This document shows, piece after piece, positions 51,056-61,306 of a stretch of DNA of 64,000 nucleotides. The position numbers and the translations under genes are program-made. The stretch spans positions 2,914,001 to 2,978,000 of the forward strand of contig NZ_CP182343.1 of the NCBI RefSeq assembly GCF_048571125.1, in the 5' to 3' direction. Under the pieces are notes generated by a model. That model made no database searches and had not been told where the DNA came from. It saw only the letters and a list, made by a program, of their open reading frames with translations. How positions within the stretch are numbered: the stretch's first letter is position 1; each line of letters starts with the position of its first letter. The stretch comes from Arcobacter siniprincipis. GTDB lineage: Bacteria; Campylobacterota; Campylobacteria; Campylobacterales; Arcobacteraceae.

Positions 51056-52904
51056 TTTTTATTGTTCCAACTATATTTTTGCTAATAATATCACTTGATT
51101 TTATTGTTATTTTTATCTTAAGAAAAAGTTTTTCACCCCTGTAGTTATCTAGATGAATTCTAAGTCCTGGCATATCTTTATAAAATTTAGCAATTCCTCT
51201 TTCTATATCTACTATTTGAGCTTTGAACTCTTCTCCAATATGATTTTTTGCCCATCTTGCATACTTTCTATCTTCAAAATCCCAAACAAGTTGGTCTACT
51301 TTTCTCTCATTTGCAGATATATGTTCGCATATATCATCAATACTTGCAGGTGCTTTTTTAGTTTTTAACATTCGATGAAGAACTAAATCTGAATATCTTC
51401 TAATAGGACTTGTAAAGTGGGAATAAGAATCAAAGCCCAAACCAAAGTGACCTAAGTTTTTAGATGAATATTTTGCTTGTGATTGGGACTTTATTATCAA
51501 ATCATTTATCTCTTCTATCAAAACACTATTTTTTGCTCTTGCTTGAATATCAGTAATTGTCTCATGAACAGATGATTTTACTTCTGCTTTTATTCCAAGT
51601 AAATTTACCTCATCAACTAGTTTTGATAAAGATTGAAAAGATGGTTCTTCATGAATTCTAAAAATTCCCACATTGCTTAGTTTTTTACTAGCTTCTATAT
51701 TTGCTAATAACATACACTCTTCTATTAGTTGGTGAGAGGCCGTTGATTCTTCTACAGAGATTCCTTCTAATTCTAAATTATGATTTAATTTTTGTCTATA
51801 CTCTTTACTTATAAAATCATAACCTTTTTGTAATCTTTTTGCTCTAATTTTTTTAGTAATATCATACAAAGGAATCAAATAATCAAAAATCTCTTTTTCT
51901 GTTTCGTTATATTTATCCAAGTGTCCTTCTATTACCCTATCAATCCTTCCATAAGAGAATTTCTTATGTGATTTAATAATGGCTTCAAAAAGTTCTGATT
52001 TGATTATTTCATAATCTTTATCTAAATATATTTTAAAAACATAAGAGTATCTATCAACATTCTCTTTAAGTGAACACATCTCTTCACTTAAACTTGGAGG
52101 AAGCATAGGTAAAACTTTATTTGGTAGATAAATAGAAGTTGATTTTTGTAAAGCTTGTTTATCAAGTTCACTATTCTCTTTTACGAAGTATGAAACATCA
52201 GCAATAGCCACATAAAGTGTATTTTCTTTTACATCAAAATAAATAGCATCATCATGGTCTTTTGCACTTGCAGGATCTATAGTTGTAAATGGCAAAGCTG
52301 TTAAATCAACTCTTTCATTTGTATCATTCATCTTTGCATCAACATCTAAATGCTTTTCTAATCTTATAAGTTCATCATATAAAAACAGTGAAATAAATTG
52401 ATCAACTTTTGGGTCTTGTATATTTCCAACATCTTTTTCTATTTCAAATGTTTTACTATTTATCACATAAATATTTCCATTTGTAAAAGAGCTAAAATCT
52501 ATTTTAAGTTCTAACTTTATTCCCTCTTTTACACTAAATACTTCACCATTATTTACATAAACTAAAAGGGAAGTTGCATGGGTATATAATACTTTTTCAA
52601 CTTTTGCTTTAAATGAAGATCTTGGATTAAATACTCTTTTTACCAAAATCAAGTCATTGTTATAAGCACCTTTCAAATCATCTATATCCAGTTTTAAATT
52701 TTTGTGCTCATTATCCAAGTCACTCAAAGAAGCGAATTTATTTTTTATTTTTACAATTCCCACTCTATACTTTGAATTAAGTTTATAAATGCCATCTTCA
52801 TAACTTACAATATCATCTTTTATAAATGGCACTAAATACTCTTTTTCATTTTCTGTAAAATCTTCACTGCCAGATATAACTTTTCTAAAAATAGTTTGAA
52901 TCAA
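51048..52904 (-). CDS. rnr: RNase R/RNase II-family exoribonuclease
   Basis: 3'-to-5' exoribonuclease of 618 residues, shorter than the 813-residue E. coli RNase R. The RNB domain (about 200-510) carries the metal-binding DPASAKDHDDAIYFD, LPPSLSEEMCSLKEN, and FTSPIRRYSDLVLHR; a C-terminal S1-like region is reduced. The N-terminal cold-shock domains are also short. It is followed by holA. Confidence 0.93.
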   Translation of the reverse strand: MIQTIFRKVISGSEDFTENEKEYLVPFIKDDIVSYEDGIYKLNSKYRVGIVKIKNKFASLSDLDNEHKNLKLDIDDLKGAYNNDLILVKRVFNPRSSFKAKVEKVLYTHATSLLVYVNNGEVFSVKEGIKLELKIDFSSFTNGNIYVINSKTFEIEKDVGNIQDPKVDQFISLFLYDELIRLEKHLDVDAKMNDTNERVDLTALPFTTIDPASAKDHDDAIYFDVKENTLYVAIADVSYFVKENSELDKQALQKSTSIYLPNKVLPMLPPSLSEEMCSLKENVDRYSYVFKIYLDKDYEIIKSELFEAIIKSHKKFSYGRIDRVIEGHLDKYNETEKEIFDYLIPLYDITKKIRAKRLQKGYDFISKEYRQKLNHNLELEGISVEESTASHQLIEECMLLANIEASKKLSNVGIFRIHEEPSFQSLSKLVDEVNLLGIKAEVKSSVHETITDIQARAKNSVLIEEINDLIIKSQSQAKYSSKNLGHFGLGFDSYSHFTSPIRRYSDLVLHRMLKTKKAPASIDDICEHISANERKVDQLVWDFEDRKYARWAKNHIGEEFKAQIVDIERGIAKFYKDMPGLRIHLDNYRGEKLFLKIKITIKSSDIISKNIVGTIKNV

Positions 52905-53011
52905 AACTTATCCTAATTTTCTTTTATTTAAGTATACATTATATAACTCTTTTATTTACATTTAGGTTACTTTTGATATAATCCTCAAAAATTATTTTAA
53001 AGGATTATTTA

Positions 53012-54034
53012 ATGGCAATAAATGTTTACTATGATAAAGATTGTAATATAGAACTAATCAAATCAAAAAAAGTAGCAATGATAGGTTTTGGATCACAAGG
53101 GCATGCTCACGCTGAGAACTTAAGAGATTCTGGAGTTGAAGTTGTTATTGGACTAAGAAAAGGTGGGAGTTCTTGGGCTAAAGCAGAAGCAAAAGGTTTT
53201 GTTGTAAAAACAGTTGCAGAAGCAACAACTGGTGCTGATGTTGTAATGATTTTATTACCAGATGAAAATCAATCTGAAATTTATTATTCAGAAATTAAAC
53301 CAAACCTTAAAGATGGTGCTTATTTAGCATTTGGGCATGGTTTTAATATTCATTATGGAAGAATTATTCCTGATGCAAAAACAAATGTAATGATGATTGC
53401 TCCTAAAGCTCCAGGTCATACAGTTAGAAATGAATTCACAAAAGGTGGAGGAATTCCTGACCTTATTGCTGTTGAAACTAATCCAAGTGGAGATACAAAA
53501 GAAGTAGCACTAGCTTACGCATCAGCTATTGGTGGTGGAAGAACTGGTATTATTGAAACTACATTTAAAGATGAAACAGAAACTGACCTTTTTGGAGAGC
53601 AAGCTGTATTATGTGGTGGAGCTGTTTCTTTAGTTCAAGCTGGATTTGAAACTTTAACTGAAGCTGGATATGAACCAGAAATGGCATATTTTGAGTGTTT
53701 ACATGAGTTAAAATTAATCGTTGACTTAATGTATGAGGGTGGAATTTCTGATATGAGATATTCTATTTCTAATACTGCTGAATACGGTGATTATGTATCT
53801 GGAAAAAGAGTTATCAATGCTGAAAGTAAAGCAGCAATGAAAGAAATCTTAAAAGAGATTCAAGATGGTAGATTTGCAAAAGATTTCATCTTAGAAGGTC
53901 AAGCTGGATACCCAAGAATGAATGCTGAAAGAGCTAATGCAAAAGCTTCTTTAATTGAGCAAACTGGTAATAAATTAAGAAAAATGATGCCTTGGATTTC
54001 TTCAAGCAAAATCGTAGACTTAAATAAAAACTAA
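53012..54034 (+). CDS. ilvC: Ketol-acid reductoisomerase
   Basis: NADPH-dependent class I enzyme of valine, leucine and isoleucine synthesis, 340 residues. The nucleotide-binding motif is IGFGSQGHAHAENLRDSG; the C-terminal knotted domain has DLFGEQAVLCGG and EMAYFECLHELKLIVDLMYEGG with metal-binding acids. Ribosome site AAAGGA. A palindromic terminator follows. Confidence 0.98.
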   Translation: MAINVYYDKDCNIELIKSKKVAMIGFGSQGHAHAENLRDSGVEVVIGLRKGGSSWAKAEAKGFVVKTVAEATTGADVVMILLPDENQSEIYYSEIKPNLKDGAYLAFGHGFNIHYGRIIPDAKTNVMMIAPKAPGHTVRNEFTKGGGIPDLIAVETNPSGDTKEVALAYASAIGGGRTGIIETTFKDETETDLFGEQAVLCGGAVSLVQAGFETLTEAGYEPEMAYFECLHELKLIVDLMYEGGISDMRYSISNTAEYGDYVSGKRVINAESKAAMKEILKEIQDGRFAKDFILEGQAGYPRMNAERANAKASLIEQTGNKLRKMMPWISSSKIVDLNKN

Positions 54035-54038
54035 TTTT

Positions 54039-54063
54039 AAAGTAAGGTTTAAAACCTTACTTT
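54039..54063 (+). terminator. Terminator after ilvC
   Basis: AAAGTAAGGTTT pairs with its complement over 12 bp with a single-base centre; the downstream T-run is short (TTTGATATT). Confidence 0.6.
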
Positions 54064-54077
54064 GATATTCTAACTTA

Positions 54078-55244
54078 ATGGCGAAAAGAAAACCTCAAAG
54101 ACGTAAAAAACCTAGTAAAAAAACCTATAAAATTTCTACTGTAAATAAGTTTTTAGCATTATTACTATCTTCTTTACTTATAACCTTAGCAGCATATTTT
54201 ATTCTTTTAAAAAATCATAATGATAAAATAAATGAATCAACAAAAATACAAAAAGAAAAAATAAAGCATGCAAAAGAAAATAATATTGATAATATTATTG
54301 AAGAGTATAATAAAACTTCTAAAGATACCAAAGCCGATAAATTTGAAGAGTACAATAAAGAGTTTGAAAATGAATACATTCATCCAATAGATTCTCAAAA
54401 AAAAGAACCTAATTTAAAAGAAAAAAATGAAGAAATACAATCAATAGAACAAAAAGTTTTCCCAGAAAATAAACAAACCTTAGAAAAACAAAATGCACAA
54501 GGAAAAACACTTCTACCAGCCTTAGAAGATGGGAAAATGCATAAAGAAGTTGAAAATAAAAAAGAAAAAATAATAACTAAAACTTCTAATAAACCAAAAC
54601 TCTCTATTGTGATTGATGATGTTACACTTCAATCCCAAATAAATCATATTAAAGATATTGGATATATTGTTAATATATCTTTAATGCCTCCAACAAAAGG
54701 CCATAAAAACTCTGCTCGTATTGCACGAAATTTACCGTTTGCTCTAGTTCATTTTCCCCTACAAGCAGGAAAAAATAGTATTAGATTTGAAGAAGACAAT
54801 ACATTAAAAGTGGGAGATTCTTATGAAAAAATTGAAAAAAGAGTTGCACAAATTAGAAAATGGTATCCAAAAATAAAATATACAAATAATCATACAGGAA
54901 GTGTTTTTACTTCTGATAAAACATCAATGGAATATTTAATAAAAGCCCTTAAAAAATATAATTTCCAATTTATAGATAGTAGAACAACTGCTCATAGTGT
55001 AGTTAAAGAAGTAAGTAAAGAGTTTGGAGTACCTTATATTGCTAGAAATATATTTTTGGATAATAACAAAGACTTTAACTATATTCAAAATCAACTAAAA
55101 AAAGCTATAAGAATAGCTAAAAAAACAGGTTCTGCAATAGCAATTGGGCATCCATATCCCATCACAATGGAAGTATTAAAAGAATCTAAATACTTATTAA
55201 AAGATCTTGATTTAGTATATGTAAATAAACTACCTATCCATTAA
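54078..55244 (+). CDS. Divergent polysaccharide deacetylase family protein (YibQ-like)
   Basis: A 388-residue membrane-anchored protein. A very basic N-terminus (about 1-20) precedes one membrane helix (about 25-47), then a long lysine/glutamate-rich, probably coiled linker (about 50-175) and a C-terminal deacetylase-like domain (LSIVIDDVTLQSQINH, ALVHFPLQAG, NNHTGSVFTSDK, AIAIGHPYP). The catalytic metal residues of true NodB enzymes are partly changed, as in the YibQ branch, whose activity is not established. Confidence 0.87.
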   Translation: MAKRKPQRRKKPSKKTYKISTVNKFLALLLSSLLITLAAYFILLKNHNDKINESTKIQKEKIKHAKENNIDNIIEEYNKTSKDTKADKFEEYNKEFENEYIHPIDSQKKEPNLKEKNEEIQSIEQKVFPENKQTLEKQNAQGKTLLPALEDGKMHKEVENKKEKIITKTSNKPKLSIVIDDVTLQSQINHIKDIGYIVNISLMPPTKGHKNSARIARNLPFALVHFPLQAGKNSIRFEEDNTLKVGDSYEKIEKRVAQIRKWYPKIKYTNNHTGSVFTSDKTSMEYLIKALKKYNFQFIDSRTTAHSVVKEVSKEFGVPYIARNIFLDNNKDFNYIQNQLKKAIRIAKKTGSAIAIGHPYPITMEVLKESKYLLKDLDLVYVNKLPIH

Positions 55245-55385
55245 ACTTTTATAAACCCTTCAACTTATAACAATAAAAATATTTTATATTAATCTTAAAT
55301 TAAATTTATTTATATATATTAATTAAAAATTAACAAGTAATTAACAGTTTGTCTATATCATTTCACTTTTAATTTAGGATAGAAA

Positions 55386-57527
55386 ATGAAGAACAAAAAG
55401 ACTATAACGCTATCTTTACTTGTAATATTAACTTTACAATGCAATCTTTTTTCAAAAGAGAAAGAACAATCAACACTAATTGATACCATTAAAGTTTCAA
55501 CAACAAGTGATTCTGCAATAACAGAAGATACAGGTTCATATACAAGCAAATCAATGAGCACATCAACAAACTTAAATCTCTCCATAAAAAACACTCCACA
55601 ATCTGTAAGTGTAATAACAAGTCAAGAACTTGAAGATAAAGATATTAATTCTTATCAAGATATGTTAGGGGAAATTTCAGGAGTAAGTATTGATAGATGG
55701 GATGAAAGAGTTTACCCAACAGCTAGAGGATTTAGACTAGATAATATAAAAATTGATGGAAAGCCAAGTTCTGCCCAAAGATTTAGTGATAATCCAGATC
55801 TTTCAATATATGATCACATTGAAATTGTTAAAGGGGCTAATGGACTAACTACAGGTGCAGGTGAACCTGGAATAAGTATTAACTTAATCAGAAAACATGC
55901 AAATAGTAAAAAGTTAGTAGGAGAAGTAACATTAAATGCTGGTTCATGGGATTCCTATTCTCAAGGTTTAGATATTGCTACACCACTAAATACTAATAAA
56001 AATATAAGAGGGAGAGTTGTATTAAAACATGAAAAAGAGCACTCCTTCTTTGATAGATATAGCAAAAAAACAGATTTGATTTATGGAGTTATTGATGCTG
56101 ATTTAAGTGATAGTACTTATTTATCAATAGGAGCTTCTTACCAAAATAGAAATACCGATGGAGCAAGATTAGGAGGGCTACCGGCTTTATATTCTGATGG
56201 TACAAGAACAAACTTTAGTAGATCAACAGCTCTAAATGAAGATTGGACATATTGGGATCAAGAAGATAAAAGTATATTCCTAGATTTAAAACAGTATTTC
56301 AATAATGATATAACTCTTAATGCCTCTTATGGATTTAACAAAAAACATCAAGACACACATTTATTACAATTTTATGGACTTCTAAATAAACTTGATGGTA
56401 GTGGTATATCATATAGGGAATATATGGATGAAACAATTGATGAAGATAATAATTTTGATATAAATTTAAATGTACCCTTTGAAATCAACTCATTAAATCA
56501 GGAGATTGTATTAGGATATAATTATAACAAATATGCTAACAAACTATTTAAATACAAAGAAGCTACATATAGTAATCCAACAAATAAATATCAAAATCCA
56601 ATTCCAAATTTTAATAATTATACTATTGAAAAATTTGATTTTTCAAATGCACAATACACTGAATTTGATCCTGAAAAAACCACACAAAATGCTATTTATT
56701 TAGTGGGGAATTTTTCTTTACATGAAAAATTAAAATTAATAACAGGAGCTAGAATCACCACATGGAGATATACAAGTCAAGAAGCAAATTCAGAACAAAG
56801 GGAATTTAAAAATCAAATAACTCCTTATGCAGGATTAGTTTATGATATTAATGGAACACATTCACTTTATGTAAGTTATACTGATATTTTCAAACCACAA
56901 ACTTCAAAAGATGAGAATGGTAATTATTTAGATCCAGTCATTGGGAAAAACTATGAAACTGGAATTAAAGGTGAATATTTTGGAGGTAAACTTAATACTT
57001 CCCTATCTATATTCAAAATTATGCAAGATAATGTTGCCCAAAGTATACCAGATGTTTATGTTCCAGGAACAACAAGATTAGCTTCTAAAATGAGCCATGG
57101 TGTTGTCACAAAAGGAGTTGAATTTGAAGCTTCTGGTGAAATAAATGACAGATTTAGTTTAGATTTTGCAATTGCAAGTTTTTCAGGTAAAGACGCAGAA
57201 GGTGAAAGGGTTGAAACAAAATCTTCAAGAACAACTGCAAATATTTTTGCAAAATATAAAATAAATGATTTTAATTTTGGTGCAGGAATAAATTATAAAA
57301 GTAGATATTATAATAAAAATAATAAAGATGTAGGACCAAAAAATATTGAACAAAAAGGCTATTTTCTTGTAAATACAATGGCAAATTATAAATTAAACAA
57401 AAATACACTTATCCAATTGAATATTAATAATCTTTTTGACAAAAAATACTATGAAGGTGTAAATTCATTTGGACTTACTTATGGTAATCCTAGAAATTAT
57501 ACTCTAACTTTAAAATACAAATTTTAA
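55386..57527 (+). CDS. TonB-dependent siderophore-type receptor
   Basis: Outer-membrane receptor of 713 residues. A signal peptide (about 1-23) is followed by a possible TonB box near DTIKVST, a plug domain (about 65-185; NTPQSVSVITSQELED, YPTARGFRLDNIKIDG, IVKGANGLTTGAGEPG) and a barrel ending in a C-terminal Phe (TLTLKYKF). The plug matches the ferric siderophore group, such as FhuE/FpvA-like proteins. No siderophore or inner-membrane transport genes are adjacent. The leader (55245-55385) is AT-rich; I could not establish a Fur site in it. Confidence 0.93.
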   Translation: MKNKKTITLSLLVILTLQCNLFSKEKEQSTLIDTIKVSTTSDSAITEDTGSYTSKSMSTSTNLNLSIKNTPQSVSVITSQELEDKDINSYQDMLGEISGVSIDRWDERVYPTARGFRLDNIKIDGKPSSAQRFSDNPDLSIYDHIEIVKGANGLTTGAGEPGISINLIRKHANSKKLVGEVTLNAGSWDSYSQGLDIATPLNTNKNIRGRVVLKHEKEHSFFDRYSKKTDLIYGVIDADLSDSTYLSIGASYQNRNTDGARLGGLPALYSDGTRTNFSRSTALNEDWTYWDQEDKSIFLDLKQYFNNDITLNASYGFNKKHQDTHLLQFYGLLNKLDGSGISYREYMDETIDEDNNFDINLNVPFEINSLNQEIVLGYNYNKYANKLFKYKEATYSNPTNKYQNPIPNFNNYTIEKFDFSNAQYTEFDPEKTTQNAIYLVGNFSLHEKLKLITGARITTWRYTSQEANSEQREFKNQITPYAGLVYDINGTHSLYVSYTDIFKPQTSKDENGNYLDPVIGKNYETGIKGEYFGGKLNTSLSIFKIMQDNVAQSIPDVYVPGTTRLASKMSHGVVTKGVEFEASGEINDRFSLDFAIASFSGKDAEGERVETKSSRTTANIFAKYKINDFNFGAGINYKSRYYNKNNKDVGPKNIEQKGYFLVNTMANYKLNKNTLIQLNINNLFDKKYYEGVNSFGLTYGNPRNYTLTLKYKF

Positions 57528-57544
57528 TATAATCTCCATTAAAA

Positions 57545-57568
57545 AAAGTAGGATAATAATCCTACTTT
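57545..57568. terminator. Terminator between the TonB receptor and chemoreceptor genes
   Basis: AAAGTAGGAT and ATCCTACTTT form a 10-bp stem with a 4-base loop. On the minus strand it is followed by TTTTAATGG after the stem T's, so it serves the chemoreceptor gene, and it can act on both strands. Confidence 0.8.
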
Positions 57569-59435
57569 AAAACTTCTTATTACCTAAGTCTGAAACCATC
57601 TCTTTTGCTATGGAATCAGTTTTTAAAGCAATACTTTTTGTTTGAGCTGCAATACTTGCATTTTTTTGTGTTTGCTTATCCAATAAATTAACCGCATCAT
57701 TTATTTGTAAAATACCTTGTTCTTGTTCTTTTGAAGCTTTTGCAATATCTTGAATAGTATCAGTTGTTTTACCAATATTTATTAATAACTCTTCATAACC
57801 AACACTCATCTTATCACTTATAGATTTTCCATAAGTTGCTTTTGATGTTGCCTGCTCAACTATATTTTTTATCTCTCTTGCAGCTTCTGCACTTCTTGTT
57901 GCCAAATTTCTCACTTCTTGGGCAACAACAGCAAATCCTTTTCCAGCTTCACCTGCAGTTGCAGCTTCTACTGCTGCATTAAGACTTAAAATATTTGTTT
58001 GAAATGCAATTTGATCAATCACTCCTATTGCCTCATTTATAGTATTTACTTGTTCTGAAATCTCAGTCATAGCAGAACTTGTATTTTTTGCTAACTCTTG
58101 ACCTTCTTTCGCTGAACTATTAACTTCATTAGCGTAACTCGACATTTGAACAACATTGCTTGAATTACTTCTAACTGTTCCTGTTATCTCTTCAAGTGCT
58201 GCTGCTGTTTCTTCCAAAGAAGCTGCTGCTTCATTAGAACTTACATTTAGATCATTAACATTTTGAATCAAAGTTGCAGAAGAACTTTCTAAAGTTTTCC
58301 CTACACTTAATGATTGATTTAATAAAGTAGAAATAACATCCCCTAATTCATTTATGGCAATGGCAACTTCTGAATATGCATCTGGAAATTTTGCTCTAAA
58401 ATCGTGATTTTTAAAGCTTTCTAAAACATCTAAAAGCATAGGAATATTTTTAGCAATTGTTTTATCTAAATCATTTTGCATATTTGTTAAAATATCTTTT
58501 AATTCTAACAATGATTTTGTTTGAGTTTTTTTATCTATTTTAGCAACAAGATTACCAGCCCCAATCTCTTTTGCAAACCTTGCAATATCTTTTACAAATT
58601 CATCATCTTGCTTAATTGATAATTCAACTGCATGCACATTTGTATTAATTGCTTGTGCCATTTGTCCTAATTCATCTTTAGTATCTAAATCTATCATTGA
58701 TGAGTCTGAAGTTTTTTTATTTAAAAAATCAAAAAAATCTTCTAGCCCAGTTCTAACTTTATTTACTGATTTAACAATTTGATTAGATATTAAAAATGCT
58801 ATTAATACTCCAATTATCAAAGATACAATCAATACAGAAATCATCACATATGAAAAGCTACTTGCAACTGCTCTAGCTTTTGGTGTTTCTATTTGATTTT
58901 TATTCTCTTCATAATCTATAAATTCATTTATTTCATTTAGCCACGTTCTTAAATTACCTTTTGCTTGAGATATTAATAAGTCTCTAGCTTCTTCATCTTG
59001 ATTATTACTTTTTAATTGAATAATTTTTGACATTAAAGGAAGAGTTTTAGCTTCTGTATCATTGATTCTACTTAAAATCTCTTTTTCTTTGTTATCTACA
59101 TTTAAGCCTTTTTCAAATATCTCTTTTAAAGGTTTTGCTGATTCTATATAATAAGCTTCCAGTCTTTTTATATTGTCATATGAAGTTTTAAATAATGCAT
59201 CATCTTTATTTTTTGCCAATACTAAATCTCTAATAGCAATTGCCCTATCATGAACACTTCCTCTAAAGTTTATGGCATATCTTTGTTTTACAGAATTTAC
59301 TTCTACAATTTGATTCAAAGTATTATCAATAAAATTCACTTTGAAAATACCAATTATAGTAATAATGATAATGATTGCTATCATAAATAAAAAACCTGAA
59401 TAAAGTTTTTTTGAAATAGTCATGTATTTAAACAT
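57567..59435 (-). CDS. Methyl-accepting chemotaxis protein
   Basis: Chemoreceptor of 622 residues. A first helix (about 11-31), a four-helix-bundle periplasmic domain and a second helix (about 195-217) are followed by a HAMP-like linker and the conserved signalling hairpin (QIAFQTNILSLNAAVEAATA). It is a paralogue of the receptor at 11711, with a different sensor half. GGAGGA lies seven bases before the ATG at 59435, which fixes the start. It is divergent from an amino-acid transporter operon. Confidence 0.93.
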   Translation of the reverse strand: MFKYMTISKKLYSGFLFMIAIIIIITIIGIFKVNFIDNTLNQIVEVNSVKQRYAINFRGSVHDRAIAIRDLVLAKNKDDALFKTSYDNIKRLEAYYIESAKPLKEIFEKGLNVDNKEKEILSRINDTEAKTLPLMSKIIQLKSNNQDEEARDLLISQAKGNLRTWLNEINEFIDYEENKNQIETPKARAVASSFSYVMISVLIVSLIIGVLIAFLISNQIVKSVNKVRTGLEDFFDFLNKKTSDSSMIDLDTKDELGQMAQAINTNVHAVELSIKQDDEFVKDIARFAKEIGAGNLVAKIDKKTQTKSLLELKDILTNMQNDLDKTIAKNIPMLLDVLESFKNHDFRAKFPDAYSEVAIAINELGDVISTLLNQSLSVGKTLESSSATLIQNVNDLNVSSNEAAASLEETAAALEEITGTVRSNSSNVVQMSSYANEVNSSAKEGQELAKNTSSAMTEISEQVNTINEAIGVIDQIAFQTNILSLNAAVEAATAGEAGKGFAVVAQEVRNLATRSAEAAREIKNIVEQATSKATYGKSISDKMSVGYEELLINIGKTTDTIQDIAKASKEQEQGILQINDAVNLLDKQTQKNASIAAQTKSIALKTDSIAKEMVSDLGNKKF

Positions 59436-59636
59436 ATATCCTCCAAATAATAATTTTTTTCTTTTAATAAAATATTTCGAATTATATACACTTTCTCTTA
59501 ATTTATATTTAAAAATAATTATTTATATATAAAGTAATAACTAGCATAAGATTAAATACATTATGTTAAAACAACATCTAATCATAAAATAAGTTTTTTA
59601 TAGAGATAATATAAGAAATTTTAAAAGGTAAATTAA

Positions 59637-60443
59637 ATGAAAAAATTTCTTTTAATACTATTATCATCAATTCTTGTATTTATTTTAACAGGATGTGGAG
59701 AGAATGAAAAAGAACCTAAAAATGAAAAAAAAGTTTTAAAAGTAGGTATGGAGCTAGCTTATCCTCCTTTTGAGATGAGTGATAAAGAGGGAAATCCATC
59801 TGGTGTTTCTGTTGACTTTGCAAAAGCATTAGGTAAATATCTTGGAAGAGATGTTATTATTGAAAACATTGCATGGGATGGATTAATACCTTCATTGAAA
59901 ACTGGGAAAATCGACTTAATAATCTCTTCAATGACAATTACAGATGAAAGAAAAAAATCAATTGATTTTTCTATTCCTTATGCACAATCATCTTTAGCAA
60001 TTTTGGCAAATAAAGATTCTGGTATTAAATCAATTGATGATTTAAATGAAAAAGGAAAAACTATAGCAGTTAAAAAAGGTTCTACAGGACATATTTATGC
60101 AAAAGATAATCTACAAAATGCACAAGTTCTAGTATTTGATAAAGAGGCCGCTTGTGTACTTGAAGTTGTTCAAGGTAAAGCAGATGGTTTTATTTATGAC
60201 CAATTAACTATTTATAAAAACTATGCAAAGAATATGAATACAACTGTTCCTTTATTACAATCTTTTCAAAAAGATTTTGAGTATTGGGGAGTTGCGCTAA
60301 AAAAAGGAAGTCCTTTAAAATCTGCTGTAGATGCATTTATTAAAAAAGCAAAGGAAGATGGTACTTTTGACAATCTTGCAGATAAATATTTAAGTGATGC
60401 AAAAAAGACTTTTGATAAATTAAATATTCCATTCTTTTTTTAG
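59637..60443 (+). CDS. Amino-acid ABC transporter substrate-binding lipoprotein
   Basis: A 268-residue lipoprotein: the signal peptide ends in the lipobox LTGC (Cys about residue 20), followed by a bilobed binding domain of the family 3 type (GMELAYPPFEMSDKEG, GLIPSLKTGKIDLIISSMTI, AVKKGSTGHIYA). It should capture an amino acid or similar polar compound and deliver it to the permease encoded next. Its TAG stop is in the same reading frame as the permease, which opens immediately after it. Confidence 0.93.
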   Translation: MKKFLLILLSSILVFILTGCGENEKEPKNEKKVLKVGMELAYPPFEMSDKEGNPSGVSVDFAKALGKYLGRDVIIENIAWDGLIPSLKTGKIDLIISSMTITDERKKSIDFSIPYAQSSLAILANKDSGIKSIDDLNEKGKTIAVKKGSTGHIYAKDNLQNAQVLVFDKEAACVLEVVQGKADGFIYDQLTIYKNYAKNMNTTVPLLQSFQKDFEYWGVALKKGSPLKSAVDAFIKKAKEDGTFDNLADKYLSDAKKTFDKLNIPFFF

Positions 60444-60452
60444 GAAATTATT

Positions 60453-61244
60453 ATTAAACTAAAAGATTTATTTATACATGAACTAGGTTATAAAAGAAAG
60501 AAAAAATTAAATCCATTAATTTATCTTTTTAATCTAGTTCTTCTTATAGTTTTCATTGTCATAATATTTTATTTCATGTTTAAAAATGTCTCTTACTCTT
60601 TTAATTGGGATAGTGTTTACGAATATAAACAAAAATTTATTGATGGTTTTATTATGACCATAATAATATCTTTTTTTGCTCTTATATTAAGCTTTGCAAT
60701 AGGTCTTTTTTTTACATATGCACAAAACTCAAGACTTTTAATGTTACGATTTTTCTCTAGATTTTACATTGAAATCATAAGAGGAACTCCTCTTTTAGTT
60801 CAGATTCTAATCTTTTTTTATGTATTTGCAAATAATTTAGGTTTTGAAAATAGATATATTGTTGGAATCTTTATTTTAGCATTATTTGCAGGAGCTTATG
60901 TATGTGAAATAATAAGAGGAGCAATTGAGTCAATTGATATTGCACAATATGAAACAAGTATTAGTTTAGGAATGACTAATTACCAAATGTATAGATATAT
61001 TATCTTCCCCCAAGCATTTACGAGAATGATACCCGCACTAACAGGACAATTTGCTTCTATAATAAAAGACTCATCTCTTCTTTCTATTATCTCTATAAGC
61101 GAGTTTACTATGAATGCACAAGAAGTAAATGCGTACACTTATTCAACATTTGAAAGCTATATCCCTTTAGCCATAGGTTATTTGTTACTTACTTACCCCA
61201 TTTCTTATTACACAAAAAGACTTGAGAATAATATAAAAAAATAG
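60453..61244 (+). CDS. Amino-acid ABC transporter permease, probable ATT start
   Basis: HisM/GlnP-type membrane subunit. The core from ATG 60576 has 222 residues with RGTPLLVQILIFFYVF and the EAA-type loop GMTNYQMYRYIIFPQAFTRMIPA. Upstream the frame stays open back to the binding-protein stop at 60443 and encodes a basic stretch and a strong hydrophobic helix, but contains no ATG, GTG or TTG. An AGGAAA site (60442-60447) lies five bases before an ATT at 60453, giving a 263-residue protein, so I place the start there. If ATG 60576 is used, this helix is lost and there is no ribosome site. No ATPase gene follows in the window. Confidence 0.7.
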   Translation: MKLKDLFIHELGYKRKKKLNPLIYLFNLVLLIVFIVIIFYFMFKNVSYSFNWDSVYEYKQKFIDGFIMTIIISFFALILSFAIGLFFTYAQNSRLLMLRFFSRFYIEIIRGTPLLVQILIFFYVFANNLGFENRYIVGIFILALFAGAYVCEIIRGAIESIDIAQYETSISLGMTNYQMYRYIIFPQAFTRMIPALTGQFASIIKDSSLLSIISISEFTMNAQEVNAYTYSTFESYIPLAIGYLLLTYPISYYTKRLENNIKK

Positions 61245-61306
61245 TAATTATGTAATTTAAAGGAAATTAATATATAATTTTAAACCTACTTTTTTTTGGG
61301 AGTAAA

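Noticed and set aside
55245..55385. Fur box upstream of the TonB receptor
   Set aside because: The stretch is almost all A/T, and no 19-base inverted pattern stands out enough to call.
11711..59435. Long similarity between the two chemoreceptor genes as a repeat or mobile element
   Set aside because: The similarity follows the conserved signalling domain of paralogous receptors; the DNA is diverged and has no element ends.
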